A stretch of DNA of 8,536 nt from DASWNP01 sp035537095. Lineage in GTDB: Bacteria; Acidobacteriota; Blastocatellia; Pyrinomonadales; Pyrinomonadaceae. A program made the translations under genes and the position numbers. The stretch's first letter is position 1. The number at the start of each line of letters is the position of its first letter. Below, piece after piece: positions 1 through 7,035 of this stretch. The DNA lies in the NCBI GenBank assembly GCA_035537095.1, contig DATLMV010000007.1:1-8536 (forward strand). The letters are read 5' to 3'. Below the pieces are notes generated by a model. The model was not told the origin of the DNA, searched no databases, and saw only the letters and a list, made by a program, of their open reading frames with translations.

Positions 1-435
1 GAGCCCGAGCGTGCGCCCGTAGAGCCCGCGCGCTTTCGAGAACTCCTTCTTGTCCCAACGCCCTGCGCGCATCGCGGAGACGTTGTCGGCGATGCGACGG
101 TCTAGGGCGAGGATGAGCGCGAAGGCCAACTCGGCGACGGCGATGGCGTTTTTGCCCGGACAGTTCGAGACGTAGATGCCGCGCCGCGAGGCCGCCGCCA
201 CGTCAATCGTGTTGTAGCCCGCGCCCGCGCGGACGACGAGTTTGAGCGCGCCCGCGTCGAGCGCGGCTTCCGTGACTTTCGTCGAACGCACGACGAGCAC
301 GTCCGGTCGCCCGGCGGCAATCGCCGCGACGAGCGCATCGTCTTTCAAGTCCGGTTGATACGAACACTCGCAACCTATGCCAGCGAGTCCGTCGAGCCCC
401 GACTGCTCGAATTTATCTGCGATGAGAACAAGCAT
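1..435 (-). CDS. serA: D-3-phosphoglycerate dehydrogenase-like 2-hydroxyacid dehydrogenase, N-terminal part (cut by window edge)
   Basis: The reading frame starts at the ATG at 435-433 and runs off the left edge, giving 145 residues without a stop. It begins MLVLIADKFE. Residues about 69-79 read RAGAGYNTIDV, followed by a V-S-N-C-P-G-K-N and A-V-A-E-L stretch. These are the conserved segments of the D-isomer-specific 2-hydroxyacid dehydrogenase catalytic domain, in the pattern used by SerA, which oxidises 3-phosphoglycerate to 3-phosphohydroxypyruvate in the first step of serine synthesis. The visible part ends at GRTLGL, just before the expected NAD-binding glycine motif, so the cofactor fold and any ACT or ASB regulatory domain lie outside. 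It follows the DUF1015 gene after 83 nt on the same strand. DUF1015 genes are often found beside serA, which supports the SerA name over other hydroxyacid dehydrogenases. No Shine-Dalgarno sequence is visible; a 14-bp repeat array occupies that position. Confidence 0.85.
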   Translation of the reverse strand, partial: MLVLIADKFEQSGLDGLAGIGCECSYQPDLKDDALVAAIAAGRPDVLVVRSTKVTEAALDAGALKLVVRAGAGYNTIDVAAASRRGIYVSNCPGKNAIAVAELAFALILALDRRIADNVSAMRAGRWDKKEFSKARGLYGRTLGL

Positions 436-440
436 AAGCA

Positions 441-482
441 GTTTTTAGTTTTCGGTTTTTAGTTTTCAGTTTTTAGTTTCAG
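441..482. repeat. Three tandem 14-bp units upstream of serA
   Basis: The + strand shows three head-to-tail units of the form GTTTTTAGTTTTCR at 441-454, 455-468 and 469-482. The third unit lacks one T. The array ends only 5 nt from the serA start codon (433-435, minus strand), so in the serA transcript it appears as an A-rich CTGAAAAC/CTAAAAAC leader where a ribosome-binding site would be expected. A reverse-complement copy lies at 504-521. Confidence 0.85.
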
Positions 483-521
483 CGACGCGGCGGCGCAGCT
501 TGTGCTGAAAACTGAAAACTA
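460..521. repeat. Inverted repeat (hairpin) between DUF1015 gene and serA
   Basis: Bases 460-470 pair perfectly with 511-521 (11 bp). After a 6-nt bulge (471-476), bases 477-483 pair with 504-510 (7 bp), leaving a 20-nt loop. In another register 460-473 pairs with 508-521 over 14 bp. The right arm contains the TAG stop codon of the DUF1015 gene (519-521). The A/T-rich stem is a weak intrinsic terminator candidate. It could equally attenuate transcription or protect the mRNA between the two cistrons; the sequence does not decide. Confidence 0.7.
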
Positions 522-1754
522 AATCATGTGAATCAAAATCGCGTCTCTCAATTTCGGCTCGAACCAAGTGGACTTGGGCGGCATGATGCCTCTGGCGTCG
601 GAGACGCGGAGCAAGTCTTCGATGCTCGTCGGGTGAAGCGCGAAGGCGACGGCGGCGCGGCCCTCGCGGACGAGACGCTCCAACTCCTGTGTGCCGCGTA
701 TGCCGCCGACGAAATCTATGCGCTTGTCTGTGCGCACGTCCTTGATGCCGAGCAGCGGGTCGAGCAGGTTGTCTTGCAGCAGGCTCACGTCGAGCGTCGC
801 GGTCGGGTCTTCGTCTCCGGCGCGCAGGCCGCTGCCCGTGAGTTTAAGCCCGTACCAACGCCCGCCGAGATACATGTGCCAATGCGCGGGCGTCCGCGGC
901 CCCTGCGGGTTGGCGTCCTCCGTGATGTCGAAACGCTCTCTGACCGCCGCGAGAAAATCTTCGGGCGTCCGCCCGTTCAAATCCTTGACGACGCGATGAT
1001 AGGGCAGAATCTGCATCTGGTCGGCGGGGAAGATGACGGTCAGAAAACGGTTGTACTCCTCCTCGCCCGTGTGGTTCGGATTCCGCTCGCGCAGCGCGGC
1101 TCGCGCACGGCTCGCGCTGGCGGCGCGGTGATGCCCGTCGGCGATGTACAGGAGCGGCACTTCACGAAACGCGCGCACCAACGGTTCGGGCGCGCGCGCG
1201 CGCCAGACCGTGTGGCGGACGCCGTCTTCGGCGGTGAAATCGTAGAGCGCATCGCCCGTCGTTTCGCCCGCGACGAGCGCGTCAATGCGACGGTCGGCGC
1301 GATAGGTGAGAAAGACGGGGCCGGTCTGCGCGCTCAACTCAAGGAGATGGCGCGTGCGGTCGTTCTCCTTGTCGGGCCGCGTCTTCTCGTGCTTGCGAAT
1401 CAGGTCGCCGTCATACTCGTCAACCGACGCGCAGGCGGCGATGCCCGTCTGCACGTGTTCGCCCATCACGAGACGATAGAGATAGAGCGACGGCTCGTCG
1501 TCCGTCTCAAGCGGGCAGGATTCGATGAGCCTGCGAAAGTTCTCGGCGGCTTTCCGGTAAACGGCGTCGCTGGAGATGTCCGTGCCTTCGGGCAGGTCAA
1601 TCTCGGGGCGCGAGACGTGGAGGAAGCTGTGCGGATTACCGGACGCGAGCGCGCGTGCTTCCTCCGTGTTGACGACATCATAGGGCACGCTGGCGACCTC
1701 TGCGACACGCGCGACCGGCGGACGCAACGCACGAAATGGATAGATGACGGCCAC
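519..1754 (-). CDS. DUF1015 family protein (SerA-associated)
   Basis: This 411-residue protein carries the hallmark segments of the DUF1015 family: PYDVV (24-28), an HEKT with nearby K-x-x-D-R (122-133), ADGHHR (205-210), PYHR (251-254) and the C-terminal MPPKSTWFEPK block (391-401). Its length is normal for the family. The biochemical role of DUF1015 is not established. Its repeated occurrence next to serA and serC suggests a link to serine metabolism, and the conserved His/Asp/Lys residues look catalytic; both points are inference. The start is a GTG at 1754-1752. An in-frame TGA lies seven codons upstream with no other start between, so GTG is effectively forced. An AAGGAG sits 13 nt upstream, which is rather far. 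A 420-codon open frame on the opposite strand (528-1790) is a composition shadow. Confidence 0.9.
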   Translation of the reverse strand: MAVIYPFRALRPPVARVAEVASVPYDVVNTEEARALASGNPHSFLHVSRPEIDLPEGTDISSDAVYRKAAENFRRLIESCPLETDDEPSLYLYRLVMGEHVQTGIAACASVDEYDGDLIRKHEKTRPDKENDRTRHLLELSAQTGPVFLTYRADRRIDALVAGETTGDALYDFTAEDGVRHTVWRARAPEPLVRAFREVPLLYIADGHHRAASASRARAALRERNPNHTGEEEYNRFLTVIFPADQMQILPYHRVVKDLNGRTPEDFLAAVRERFDITEDANPQGPRTPAHWHMYLGGRWYGLKLTGSGLRAGDEDPTATLDVSLLQDNLLDPLLGIKDVRTDKRIDFVGGIRGTQELERLVREGRAAVAFALHPTSIEDLLRVSDARGIMPPKSTWFEPKLRDAILIHMI

Positions 1755-1804
1755 AGCTTTTCGGCTTCTCCTTTGAAGGGGCTATGCTGATTGCTTTTCC
1801 CCTA

Positions 1805-1833
1805 AGACTATCCGCTCGCGTCCGCTTTGCCAA
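1805..1833 (-). promoter_or_regulatory. Candidate sigma-70-type promoter for DUF1015-serA
   Basis: On the minus strand TTGGCA (1833-1828) is one mismatch from the -35 consensus. After a 17-bp spacer it is followed by TAGTCT (1810-1805), a poor -10 match (3 of 6). The placement about 50 bp upstream of the GTG start is reasonable. This is a visual match only. Confidence 0.3.
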
Positions 1834-1855
1834 GCCCTCGGAAGCAAGAAAGAAT

Positions 1856-1920
1856 GGGGAAACGGAAAAGCGGAAAGGGGAAAGGGGGAAAGGGGGAAAG
1901 GGGGAAAGGGGGAAAGGGAA
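1856..1920 (+). repeat. G-rich 8-bp tandem array with G-quadruplex potential
   Basis: A purine-only tract contains four GGGGG runs at 1884-1888, 1892-1896, 1900-1904 and 1908-1912, each separated by AAA. It is flanked by GGGG (1877-1880) and GGG (1916-1918), giving an 8-bp unit GGGGGAAA. The upstream part (1856-1876) is a degenerate version. Four or more G-runs with 3-nt loops match the usual quadruplex pattern. The tract lies between the divergent DUF1015 and Spy-like genes. Confidence 0.9.
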
Positions 1921-1980
1921 AATGTTGAAGCGTGAAAGCGAAGTTAAATAAAAGCATCTAAGCCCGACTGCATTCTTCTT

Positions 1981-2050
1981 CTTCACCCCTTTACCCGTTT
2001 TCCCCTTTACCCCTTTAACCGTTTCCCCGTTTTCCCTTTCTATTTTCCCT
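1981..2050. repeat. C-rich counterpart of the 1856-1920 array
   Basis: This pyrimidine-rich tract of repeated CCC(C)TTT(A/T) blocks is an imperfect reverse complement of the G-rich array about 60-125 bp to its left. For example CCGTTTCCCC at 2019-2028 is the exact complement of 1856-1865. Together they can form a large imperfect hairpin with a 60-nt centre (1921-1980) that contains no gene I can recognise. The tract closely resembles 6979-7015. Confidence 0.75.
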
Positions 2051-2099
2051 TGCTTCGCGGCGCGTGCGGGCAGCAGAATGTGGGCGGCGCAATCGTGAG

Positions 2100-2117
2100 G
2101 CGTCGAGGTTTCGACGC
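2100..2117. promoter_or_regulatory. Short palindrome/hairpin upstream of the Spy-like gene
   Basis: GCGTCGA at 2100-2106 and TCGACGC at 2111-2117 form a 7-bp perfect stem around a GGTT tetraloop. It ends about 43 bp before the likely start codon of the Spy-like protein. It could be a repressor-type operator or a structured 5' leader; nothing else in the sequence discriminates. Confidence 0.35.
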
Positions 2118-2159
2118 GCTTCGGAGTGTTGGCCGCGTTGAAGGATGAAAGGAGACGAG

Positions 2160-2726
2160 ATGATGCGTGGAATAAACTGGCGTGCGTTCGTGTTGCTGTT
2201 GGCGGTTCCTTTGTTGACATCGTTTGCGCAGAGCGACGCGGCGAAGCCTTACGCGGGACAGGACGCGCGGGCGTTGAAGGCTTTGTCGGCTGAAGAGATT
2301 GAGTCGTACCTGAAAGGGCAGGGGATGGGTCTGGCGAAGGCCGCCGAGTTGAACAGCTATCCGGGGCCGCGCCACGTCCTTGAGTTGGCCGCCGCGCTCA
2401 AACTTTCCGCACAGCAGCGCGCGCGCACGCAACAGATTTTCGACGCGATGCACGCGGAGGCCGTGCGTCTCGGCGGGTTGATTATCGAGCGCGAGAAGAG
2501 GCTCGATGCGCTGTTCGTGCGCCGCGAGATTGACGCAGACAAACTGCGCGCCGCGACGCGCGAAATCGCGCTCCTGCAAGGCGAACTGCGCGCCGCGCAT
2601 CTCCGCGCGCATCTCGACATGCGCTCCCTGCTCACGCCCGAACAGATCAAGCACTACGACCAACTGCGCGGCTACGACTCGCAGACGAAAACGCCGCCCG
2701 CCGCGCACCGGAATCACAAGCATTGA
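2160..2726 (+). CDS. Secreted Spy/CpxP-like (LTXXQ) periplasmic protein
   Basis: The protein is 188 residues from this start. It has a positively charged N-terminus (MMRGINWR), a hydrophobic segment AFVLLLAVPLL, and a plausible signal-peptidase I site after SFA, so export to the periplasm is likely. The mature part is mostly charged amphipathic helix. Near the C-terminus is LTPEQIKHYDQLRGY, which fits the LTxxQ motif of the Spy/CpxP family, whose members act as envelope chaperones or metal-stress sensors. The tail ends HRNHKH and could bind metal, though it is too short to be diagnostic. A GGAG at 2151-2154 stands 5 nt from the ATG at 2160 and 8 nt from the ATG at 2163. The upstream in-frame ATG at 2145 overlaps this site and is less likely. 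The next gene starts 64 nt downstream on the same strand, a possible operon. Confidence 0.75.
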   Translation: MMRGINWRAFVLLLAVPLLTSFAQSDAAKPYAGQDARALKALSAEEIESYLKGQGMGLAKAAELNSYPGPRHVLELAAALKLSAQQRARTQQIFDAMHAEAVRLGGLIIEREKRLDALFVRREIDADKLRAATREIALLQGELRAAHLRAHLDMRSLLTPEQIKHYDQLRGYDSQTKTPPAAHRNHKH

Positions 2727-2790
2727 GCGAAAACCGCGAAGCTGTCGCGCCGCTCCGGAGACTTTCAAAGGCGCGTCGGAGGAAAGAGAG

Positions 2791-3114
2791 ATGGGAGATT
2801 TAGCGAGCCGCGATTGCGTGCCGTGTCGCGGCGGAGTGCCGCCCTTGAAGGGCGAGGAGATTGCTGTTTACTTGAATCAGTTGGCGGGCTGGGAGGTCTC
2901 CGGCGAGCATCACCTGCGGAAGGCATACAAGTTTACAAACTTCCGCGACGCGCTCGCGTTCGTCAACCGCACAGGCGAAGTCGCCGAGCGCGAGGGCCAT
3001 CATCCCGACATCCGCTTCGGCTGGGGCTACGTGGAAATCCAAATCTACACGCACGCGATTGACGGCCTCACCGAGAGCGATTTCATCCTCGCCGCGAAGA
3101 TTGACAAGATTTAG
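2791..3114 (+). CDS. Pterin-4a-carbinolamine dehydratase (PCD/DCoH family)
   Basis: This 107-residue protein carries the family active-site pattern: EGHHPDIRFGWGYVEIQIYTH followed by GLTESD. It includes the HHP motif, the aromatic residue, the second His and the final Asp expected of 4a-hydroxytetrahydrobiopterin dehydratases. The N-terminal CVPC-x-GG-x-PPL segment and the GWEV are also typical of bacterial members. The enzyme dehydrates 4a-hydroxy-tetrahydropterin to regenerate the cofactor of aromatic amino-acid hydroxylases. Length is normal. The start at 2791 is well supported by GGAGG at 2778-2782, 8 nt upstream; longer in-frame extensions back to 2506 overlap the preceding gene and are not needed. 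No phenylalanine hydroxylase gene is in view, so the partner is unknown. A strong hairpin follows about 60 nt after the stop. Confidence 0.93.
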   Translation: MGDLASRDCVPCRGGVPPLKGEEIAVYLNQLAGWEVSGEHHLRKAYKFTNFRDALAFVNRTGEVAEREGHHPDIRFGWGYVEIQIYTHAIDGLTESDFILAAKIDKI

Positions 3115-3174
3115 ATACGCCCGCACAGTCGTCGCCAGCTTCCTGAAAGCATCGAGACAGCACGGCTCAAATAA

Positions 3175-3208
3175 GAAAGGCAGACTTCCGCGCGGAAGTT
3201 TGCCTTTC
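3175..3208. terminator. Strong hairpin, probable bidirectional terminator
   Basis: Bases 3175-3191 pair with 3192-3208 over 17 positions, with a single G-U pair and a perfect 16-bp palindrome at the centre (3184-3199); the innermost pairs would open as a tight loop. It ends in CTTT on the plus strand and in CTTTCTTATTTG on the minus strand, so the U-tail is better for transcripts coming from the right. It sits between the convergent PCD gene and the pseudogene remnant, as expected of a shared terminator. Confidence 0.7.
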
Positions 3209-3234
3209 CCGGTTTAGCTTCTGCCTTTCGTTTT

Positions 3235-3583
3235 CTAGGGCAGGAGTTCGATGACGACGAAGAAGCGGAAGCTGCCGCTCTGCACGACGCCGTTCAGGAA
3301 TTGAAGTGCCCGATTGGCGCGACTCGAAGTCATAGACGGTGATCGTGCCGCCCGTGCCGATGGCGAACGCATCAACGTTGCCGTCGAAGCCGGTCGCCCA
3401 AGGGCCGCCCGCTCTGAACAGCAGGACGCCGGTGCGGAAGTTGATCGAATCAACCGTGCGTGTGGGGTTGCCCTCCACGTCGCGGAAGTAGTCCTCCCAA
3501 CTCGTGCCCGTGTGCTTGAACGCGCAGCGCGCCGATTCCGCCGGAGAGTCTGTCAAAGAATTGTCAGGGCAGCCTCGATAGTG
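3235..3583 (-). pseudogene. Frameshifted remnant of a secreted-type protein, function unknown
   Basis: Two minus-strand frames join into one coherent protein-like sequence. The first, open from 3583, reads HTGTSWEDYFRDVEGNPTRT and continues through GFDGNVDAFAIGTGGTITVYDFE. The second, from about 3310 to a TAG at 3237-3235, reads LQFLNGVVQSGSFRFFVVIELLP. A frameshift near 3300-3315 is needed to join them. The composition (aromatic, Gly, Asn and Asp rich, alternating beta-like residues) suggests the C-terminal beta-sandwich of a secreted protein. No good start codon, ribosome-binding site or signal peptide precedes it: the first in-frame start is a TTG at 3556 and a TAA lies at 3586-3584. It may be a decayed C-terminal fragment, or an intact end of a gene truncated by rearrangement plus an assembly error. 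I cannot name the family. Confidence 0.45.
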
Positions 3584-3590
3584 TTATATC
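3561..3590 (+). promoter_or_regulatory. Candidate promoter for the idh-purE-purK operon
   Basis: TTGTCA at 3561-3566 is one mismatch from the -35 consensus. It is followed after 18 bp by TATATC at 3585-3590 (4 of 6 to the -10). The region is the most A/T-rich part of the gap before the isocitrate dehydrogenase gene and would give a leader of about 105 nt. Visual match only. Confidence 0.35.
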
Positions 3591-3700
3591 TCCCGTTCAC
3601 CTTTAACTCTTACAGTCCGCGCGGTCGGCCCGCAAATACAACGTTCTTCGCGGTTCGCCCGTTACAGCTTAAAAAATATCGAAAGGCAGCATCACTCATC

Positions 3701-5149
3701 ATGGCGAATCAGAACACTCCCATCACGGTCGCACACGGCGACGGCATCGGGCCGGAAATCATGGAGGCGACGCTCCACGTCTTGAAAGAGGCGGGCGCGC
3801 GCATAGATATCGAGACGATTGACATCGGAGAGAAGGTTTATCTGGCGGGAAATCCGGCGGGGATTGCCGAGAGCGCGTGGGAATCCCTGCGCCGGACGAA
3901 AGTTTTCTTGAAAGCGCCGATCACCACCCCGCAGGGCGGCGGCTACAAGAGCCTCAACGTCACCGTCCGCAAGACGTTCGGCCTCTACGCCAACATCCGC
4001 CCGTGCGTCTCCTATCATCCCTTCGTCGAGACGAAACACCCGAAGATGGACGTGGTCATCGTCCGCGAAAACGAGGAAGACCTCTACGCCGGAATCGAGC
4101 ATCAACAGACGCAACAGGTCGTCCAATGCCTGAAACTCATCTCCCGACCGGGCTGTGAAAAGATCGTCCGCTACGCCTTCGAGTACGCGCGCCGCAACAA
4201 TCGCGCGAAGGTCACTTGCTTCACCAAAGACAACATCATGAAGCTGACCGACGGGCTCTTTCACAAAGTCTTCGACGAGATCGCCGCCGAATATTCCGAC
4301 ATCCAGAACGAGCATTGGATCGTTGACATCGGCGCGGCCAAACTCGCCGACACCCCGGAAGCCTTCGATGTCGTCGTGATGCCGAATCTCTACGGCGACA
4401 TCCTCTCGGACGTGGCCGCGCAGATTGCGGGTTCGGTCGGCCTCGCCGGTTCGGCCAACATCGGCGAGCGGTTTGCGATGTTCGAGGCGATTCACGGCAG
4501 CGCGCCGCGCCGCGCCAACCAGAACATGGCGAACCCTTCGGCTCTCATGTTGGGCGCGGTGATGATGCTCGTCCACATCAACCAGACCGACGTGGCCGAA
4601 CGCGTCCACAACGCTTGGCTGCGCACGCTCGAAGAGGGCATGCACACATACGACATCTACGACGAGGGCGTCAGCCGCGAGAAGGTCGGGACGCGCGAGT
4701 TTGCCGAAGCGGTCGTCGCGCGCCTCGGGCAACAACCGGAGACGCTCAAAGCCGTCTCGTACAAACCCGCGACGGACGATGCGACGAAGGCCAAACAAGC
4801 GACGAATGCGCGCGCCGCCGCGAAGAAAGAGACGGTCGGCGTTGACGTGTTTCTCGATTGGACGAAGGGTTCGGGCGAGGAGTTGGGCGCGGCTCTCGGG
4901 CGGTTGGGCGGCGAGGGTTTGAAGCTCAGTTTGATCACCAATCGCGGCGTCAAAGTCTGGCCGCAGGGCAGCGCCGAAATCCTTCTCTCCGATCATTGGT
5001 CTTGCCGCTTCACCTCCGAGACGGACGGCGGCGCAGTCACCCACGCGCAGATTATCTCCCTTCTCGGGCGCATCGCCGACGCCGGTTTCGATTTCGTCAA
5101 GACCGAAAACCTCTGCAACTTCGACGGCCAGCGCGCCTACTCACTTTAA
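3701..5149 (+). CDS. icd: Isocitrate dehydrogenase, Thermus/Rickettsia type with C-terminal extra domain
   Basis: This 482-residue protein oxidatively decarboxylates isocitrate to 2-oxoglutarate in the TCA cycle. It shows GDGIGPE (13-19), the substrate-binding S-x-N-x-x-x-R at S84/N86/R90, NIRP (98-101), VREN and DLYAG (121-131), TKDNIMK (175-181), the metal-binding NLYGDILSD (229-237) and HGSAP (265-269). After a Lys/Ala-rich linker (about 355-376) comes a domain (377-482) beginning VGVDVFLDW and containing LITNRGVKVWP and a final FDG. This matches the additional C-terminal region known from Thermus thermophilus IDH and separates it from isopropylmalate dehydrogenase, which is shorter. Where the Thermus NADP enzyme has Lys-Tyr after HGSAP, this one has Arg270-Arg271, so cofactor choice is uncertain; basic residues favour NADP. 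The ATG at 3701 has only a weak AAAGG 14 nt upstream. purE follows after 16 nt. Confidence 0.95.
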   Translation: MANQNTPITVAHGDGIGPEIMEATLHVLKEAGARIDIETIDIGEKVYLAGNPAGIAESAWESLRRTKVFLKAPITTPQGGGYKSLNVTVRKTFGLYANIRPCVSYHPFVETKHPKMDVVIVRENEEDLYAGIEHQQTQQVVQCLKLISRPGCEKIVRYAFEYARRNNRAKVTCFTKDNIMKLTDGLFHKVFDEIAAEYSDIQNEHWIVDIGAAKLADTPEAFDVVVMPNLYGDILSDVAAQIAGSVGLAGSANIGERFAMFEAIHGSAPRRANQNMANPSALMLGAVMMLVHINQTDVAERVHNAWLRTLEEGMHTYDIYDEGVSREKVGTREFAEAVVARLGQQPETLKAVSYKPATDDATKAKQATNARAAAKKETVGVDVFLDWTKGSGEELGAALGRLGGEGLKLSLITNRGVKVWPQGSAEILLSDHWSCRFTSETDGGAVTHAQIISLLGRIADAGFDFVKTENLCNFDGQRAYSL

Positions 5150-5165
5150 GGATGAGGGATGAGGG

Positions 5166-5758
<593 letters not shown>

Positions 5759-5762
<4 letters not shown>

Positions 5763-6910
5763 CCACTTCGCCCATCCTTCCCGGTGCGACCATCGGCGTG
5801 CTCGGCAGCGGCCAACTCGGTCGCATGTTCGCCATCGCCGCGCGCCGGATGGGTTATCGCGTCCACACCTTCTCGCCCGATTCCGACACGCCGACCGGAC
5901 AGGTCGCAGACCTTGAGTTTGAAAATTCATACGACGACTTAGACGCCGTGCGAAGGTTTGCGCGCGGCGTCCGCGTCGTCACATTCGAGTTTGAGAACGT
6001 GCCTGCCGCGACGGTCGAGGCGGCGTCAGCGTTTGCGCCCGTGCGTCCGAGCGGCGCGGTGCTGCACACGACGCAGCATCGTCTCCGCGAAAAAACTTTT
6101 CTCCAACGCGCGGGCTTCCCCGTCGCGCCCTTCCGCCGTGTCGCCTCCGGCGACGAACTGCGTGCCGCCGCGCGTGAGATTGGCCTGCCCGCCGTGCTCA
6201 AGACGGCGGGCTTCGGCTACGACGGCAAAGGGCAATCCAAGCTCGCGGACGCCCGAGACGTGGAGCGCGCCGCCGACGCCTTCGAGGGCGAGGCCGTGCT
6301 CGAAGCCTTCGTTGATTTTGCGCGCGAGGTTTCGGTCGTCGCGGCGCGCGGCGGGCGCGGAGAGTTCGCGCACTACGGCGTTATCGAAAACGAGCATCGC
6401 AGGCACATCCTCGATGTCTCGGTCGCGCCGCCGGTCGGCGTCGCGGCGTCGGTCGCGGGCGAGGCGGTCGAGATGGCGCGGAGCGTCTTGCAGATGCTCG
6501 ATGTCGTCGGCGTGATGTGCGTCGAATTTTTTCTCACGCGCGACGACAAGCTTCTGATCAACGAACTCGCGCCGCGCCCGCACAACTCCGGCCACCTGAC
6601 GTTCGACGCCTGCGTCACCAGCCAGTTTGAACAACAACTCCGCGCCGTCTGCGGACTCCCGCTCGGCTCGACCGAACTCCTGCGGCCCGCCGCGATGGCG
6701 AACATCCTCGGCGAACTCTGGCAACACGGCGAACCCGACTGGCGTGCCGCCCTCTCCCTCCCCGACGTGAAACTTCATCTCTACGGCAAGCCCGAACCCC
6801 GCGCGGGCCGCAAGATGGGACACCTCACCGCCTTAGCCAACACCCCGCACGAAGCCGCCCGCCTCGTCCGCGCCGCACGCGCGTCGCTTTCACATGATGG
6901 AAACAACTGA
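5759..6910 (+). CDS. purK: N5-carboxyaminoimidazole ribonucleotide synthase (ATP-grasp)
   Basis: PurK carboxylates 5-aminoimidazole ribonucleotide to N5-CAIR using ATP and bicarbonate, feeding PurE. The 383-residue protein has the N-terminal GVLGSGQLGRM (13-23), TFEFENVP (75-82), the ATP-grasp lysine region LKTAGFGYDGKGQ (147-159), and the acidic metal/ATP segment around VEFFL (255-259). The signature NELAPRPHNSGHLT (268-281) is diagnostic for PurK rather than PurT or PurD. The C-terminal HLYGKPEPRAGRKMGHLTAL block is also typical. The start is the GTG at 5759, overlapping the purE stop as GTGA, a usual sign of translational coupling; the open frame further upstream lies over purE and is not part of the gene. 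A purine-rich repeat begins directly after the stop. Confidence 0.95.
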
Positions 6911-7017
6911 AAGGGAAAGGGGAAAGGGCTAAAGGATTAGAAGTTAGAGCCGATGGCCCTCTTCCTTTCCTTTTTCAAACCCTTTCCCCCTTTAACCTTT
7001 TCCCCTTTTCCCTTCTT
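6911..7017. repeat. Purine/pyrimidine inverted repeat between convergent purK and VWA gene
   Basis: The left arm at 6911-6936 is built of GGGAAAGGGG-type units. The right arm at 6961-7015 is built of CCCTTT/CCCCTTTT-type units in reverse complement; for example 6911-6928 pairs with about 6979-6996 with a single bulge. Lying between the 3' ends of two convergent genes, it could act as a bidirectional terminator or transcription barrier. No gene is visible in it. The right arm strongly resembles 2009-2040. Confidence 0.75.
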
Positions 7018-7035
7018 CTTATCTTGTCCGCTTTC

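Larger units (their letters stand above)
1755..2159. other. Divergent intergenic region
   Basis: This gap of about 405 bp separates the divergent DUF1015 and Spy-like genes. It holds a candidate promoter for the minus-strand pair, the two complementary purine/pyrimidine arrays, and a small hairpin at 2100-2117 (7-bp stem around a GGTT loop). The hairpin could be an operator or a structured leader for the plus-strand genes. I see no small gene with convincing codon use or a ribosome-binding site. Confidence 0.6.
3115..3700. other. Long gap between the PCD gene and isocitrate dehydrogenase
   Basis: This 586-bp stretch has no intact gene. It contains the strong hairpin at 3175-3208, the frameshifted remnant on the minus strand at 3235-3583, and a candidate promoter for the operon at 3561-3590. 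The last 110 bp before the start at 3701 are relatively A/T-rich and show no obvious riboswitch-like fold. Confidence 0.6.

Noticed and set aside
441..521. CRISPR array
   Set aside because: The units are directly adjacent without spacers, only 14 bp long, and no cas genes are present.
528..1790. 420-codon open frame on the plus strand opposite the DUF1015 gene
   Set aside because: The minus-strand frame has clear family motifs throughout; the plus-strand product is Arg/Val/Ala-rich with no recognisable domain, as expected from third-position GC bias.
1678..2220. 180-codon minus-strand open frame crossing the C-rich and G-rich arrays
   Set aside because: Much of the product is translated repeat (Lys/Gly and Phe/Pro/Ser runs) and it overlaps two real genes; no coding signal.
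2040..2768. 242-codon minus-strand open frame opposite the Spy-like gene
   Set aside because: It has no ribosome-binding site or domain; the plus frame has a signal peptide, an LTxxQ motif and a good Shine-Dalgarno.
3175..3208. Transposon end or MITE
   Set aside because: It is a single compact hairpin at a convergent gene end without target duplications or a second copy in the window; a terminator explains it better.
3692..5044. 450-codon minus-strand open frame opposite isocitrate dehydrogenase
   Set aside because: It is the antisense of a well-conserved enzyme and has Arg/Asp/Val-rich composition without motifs.
6026..6823. 265-codon minus-strand open frame inside purK
   Set aside because: Antisense shadow of a gene with diagnostic PurK motifs.
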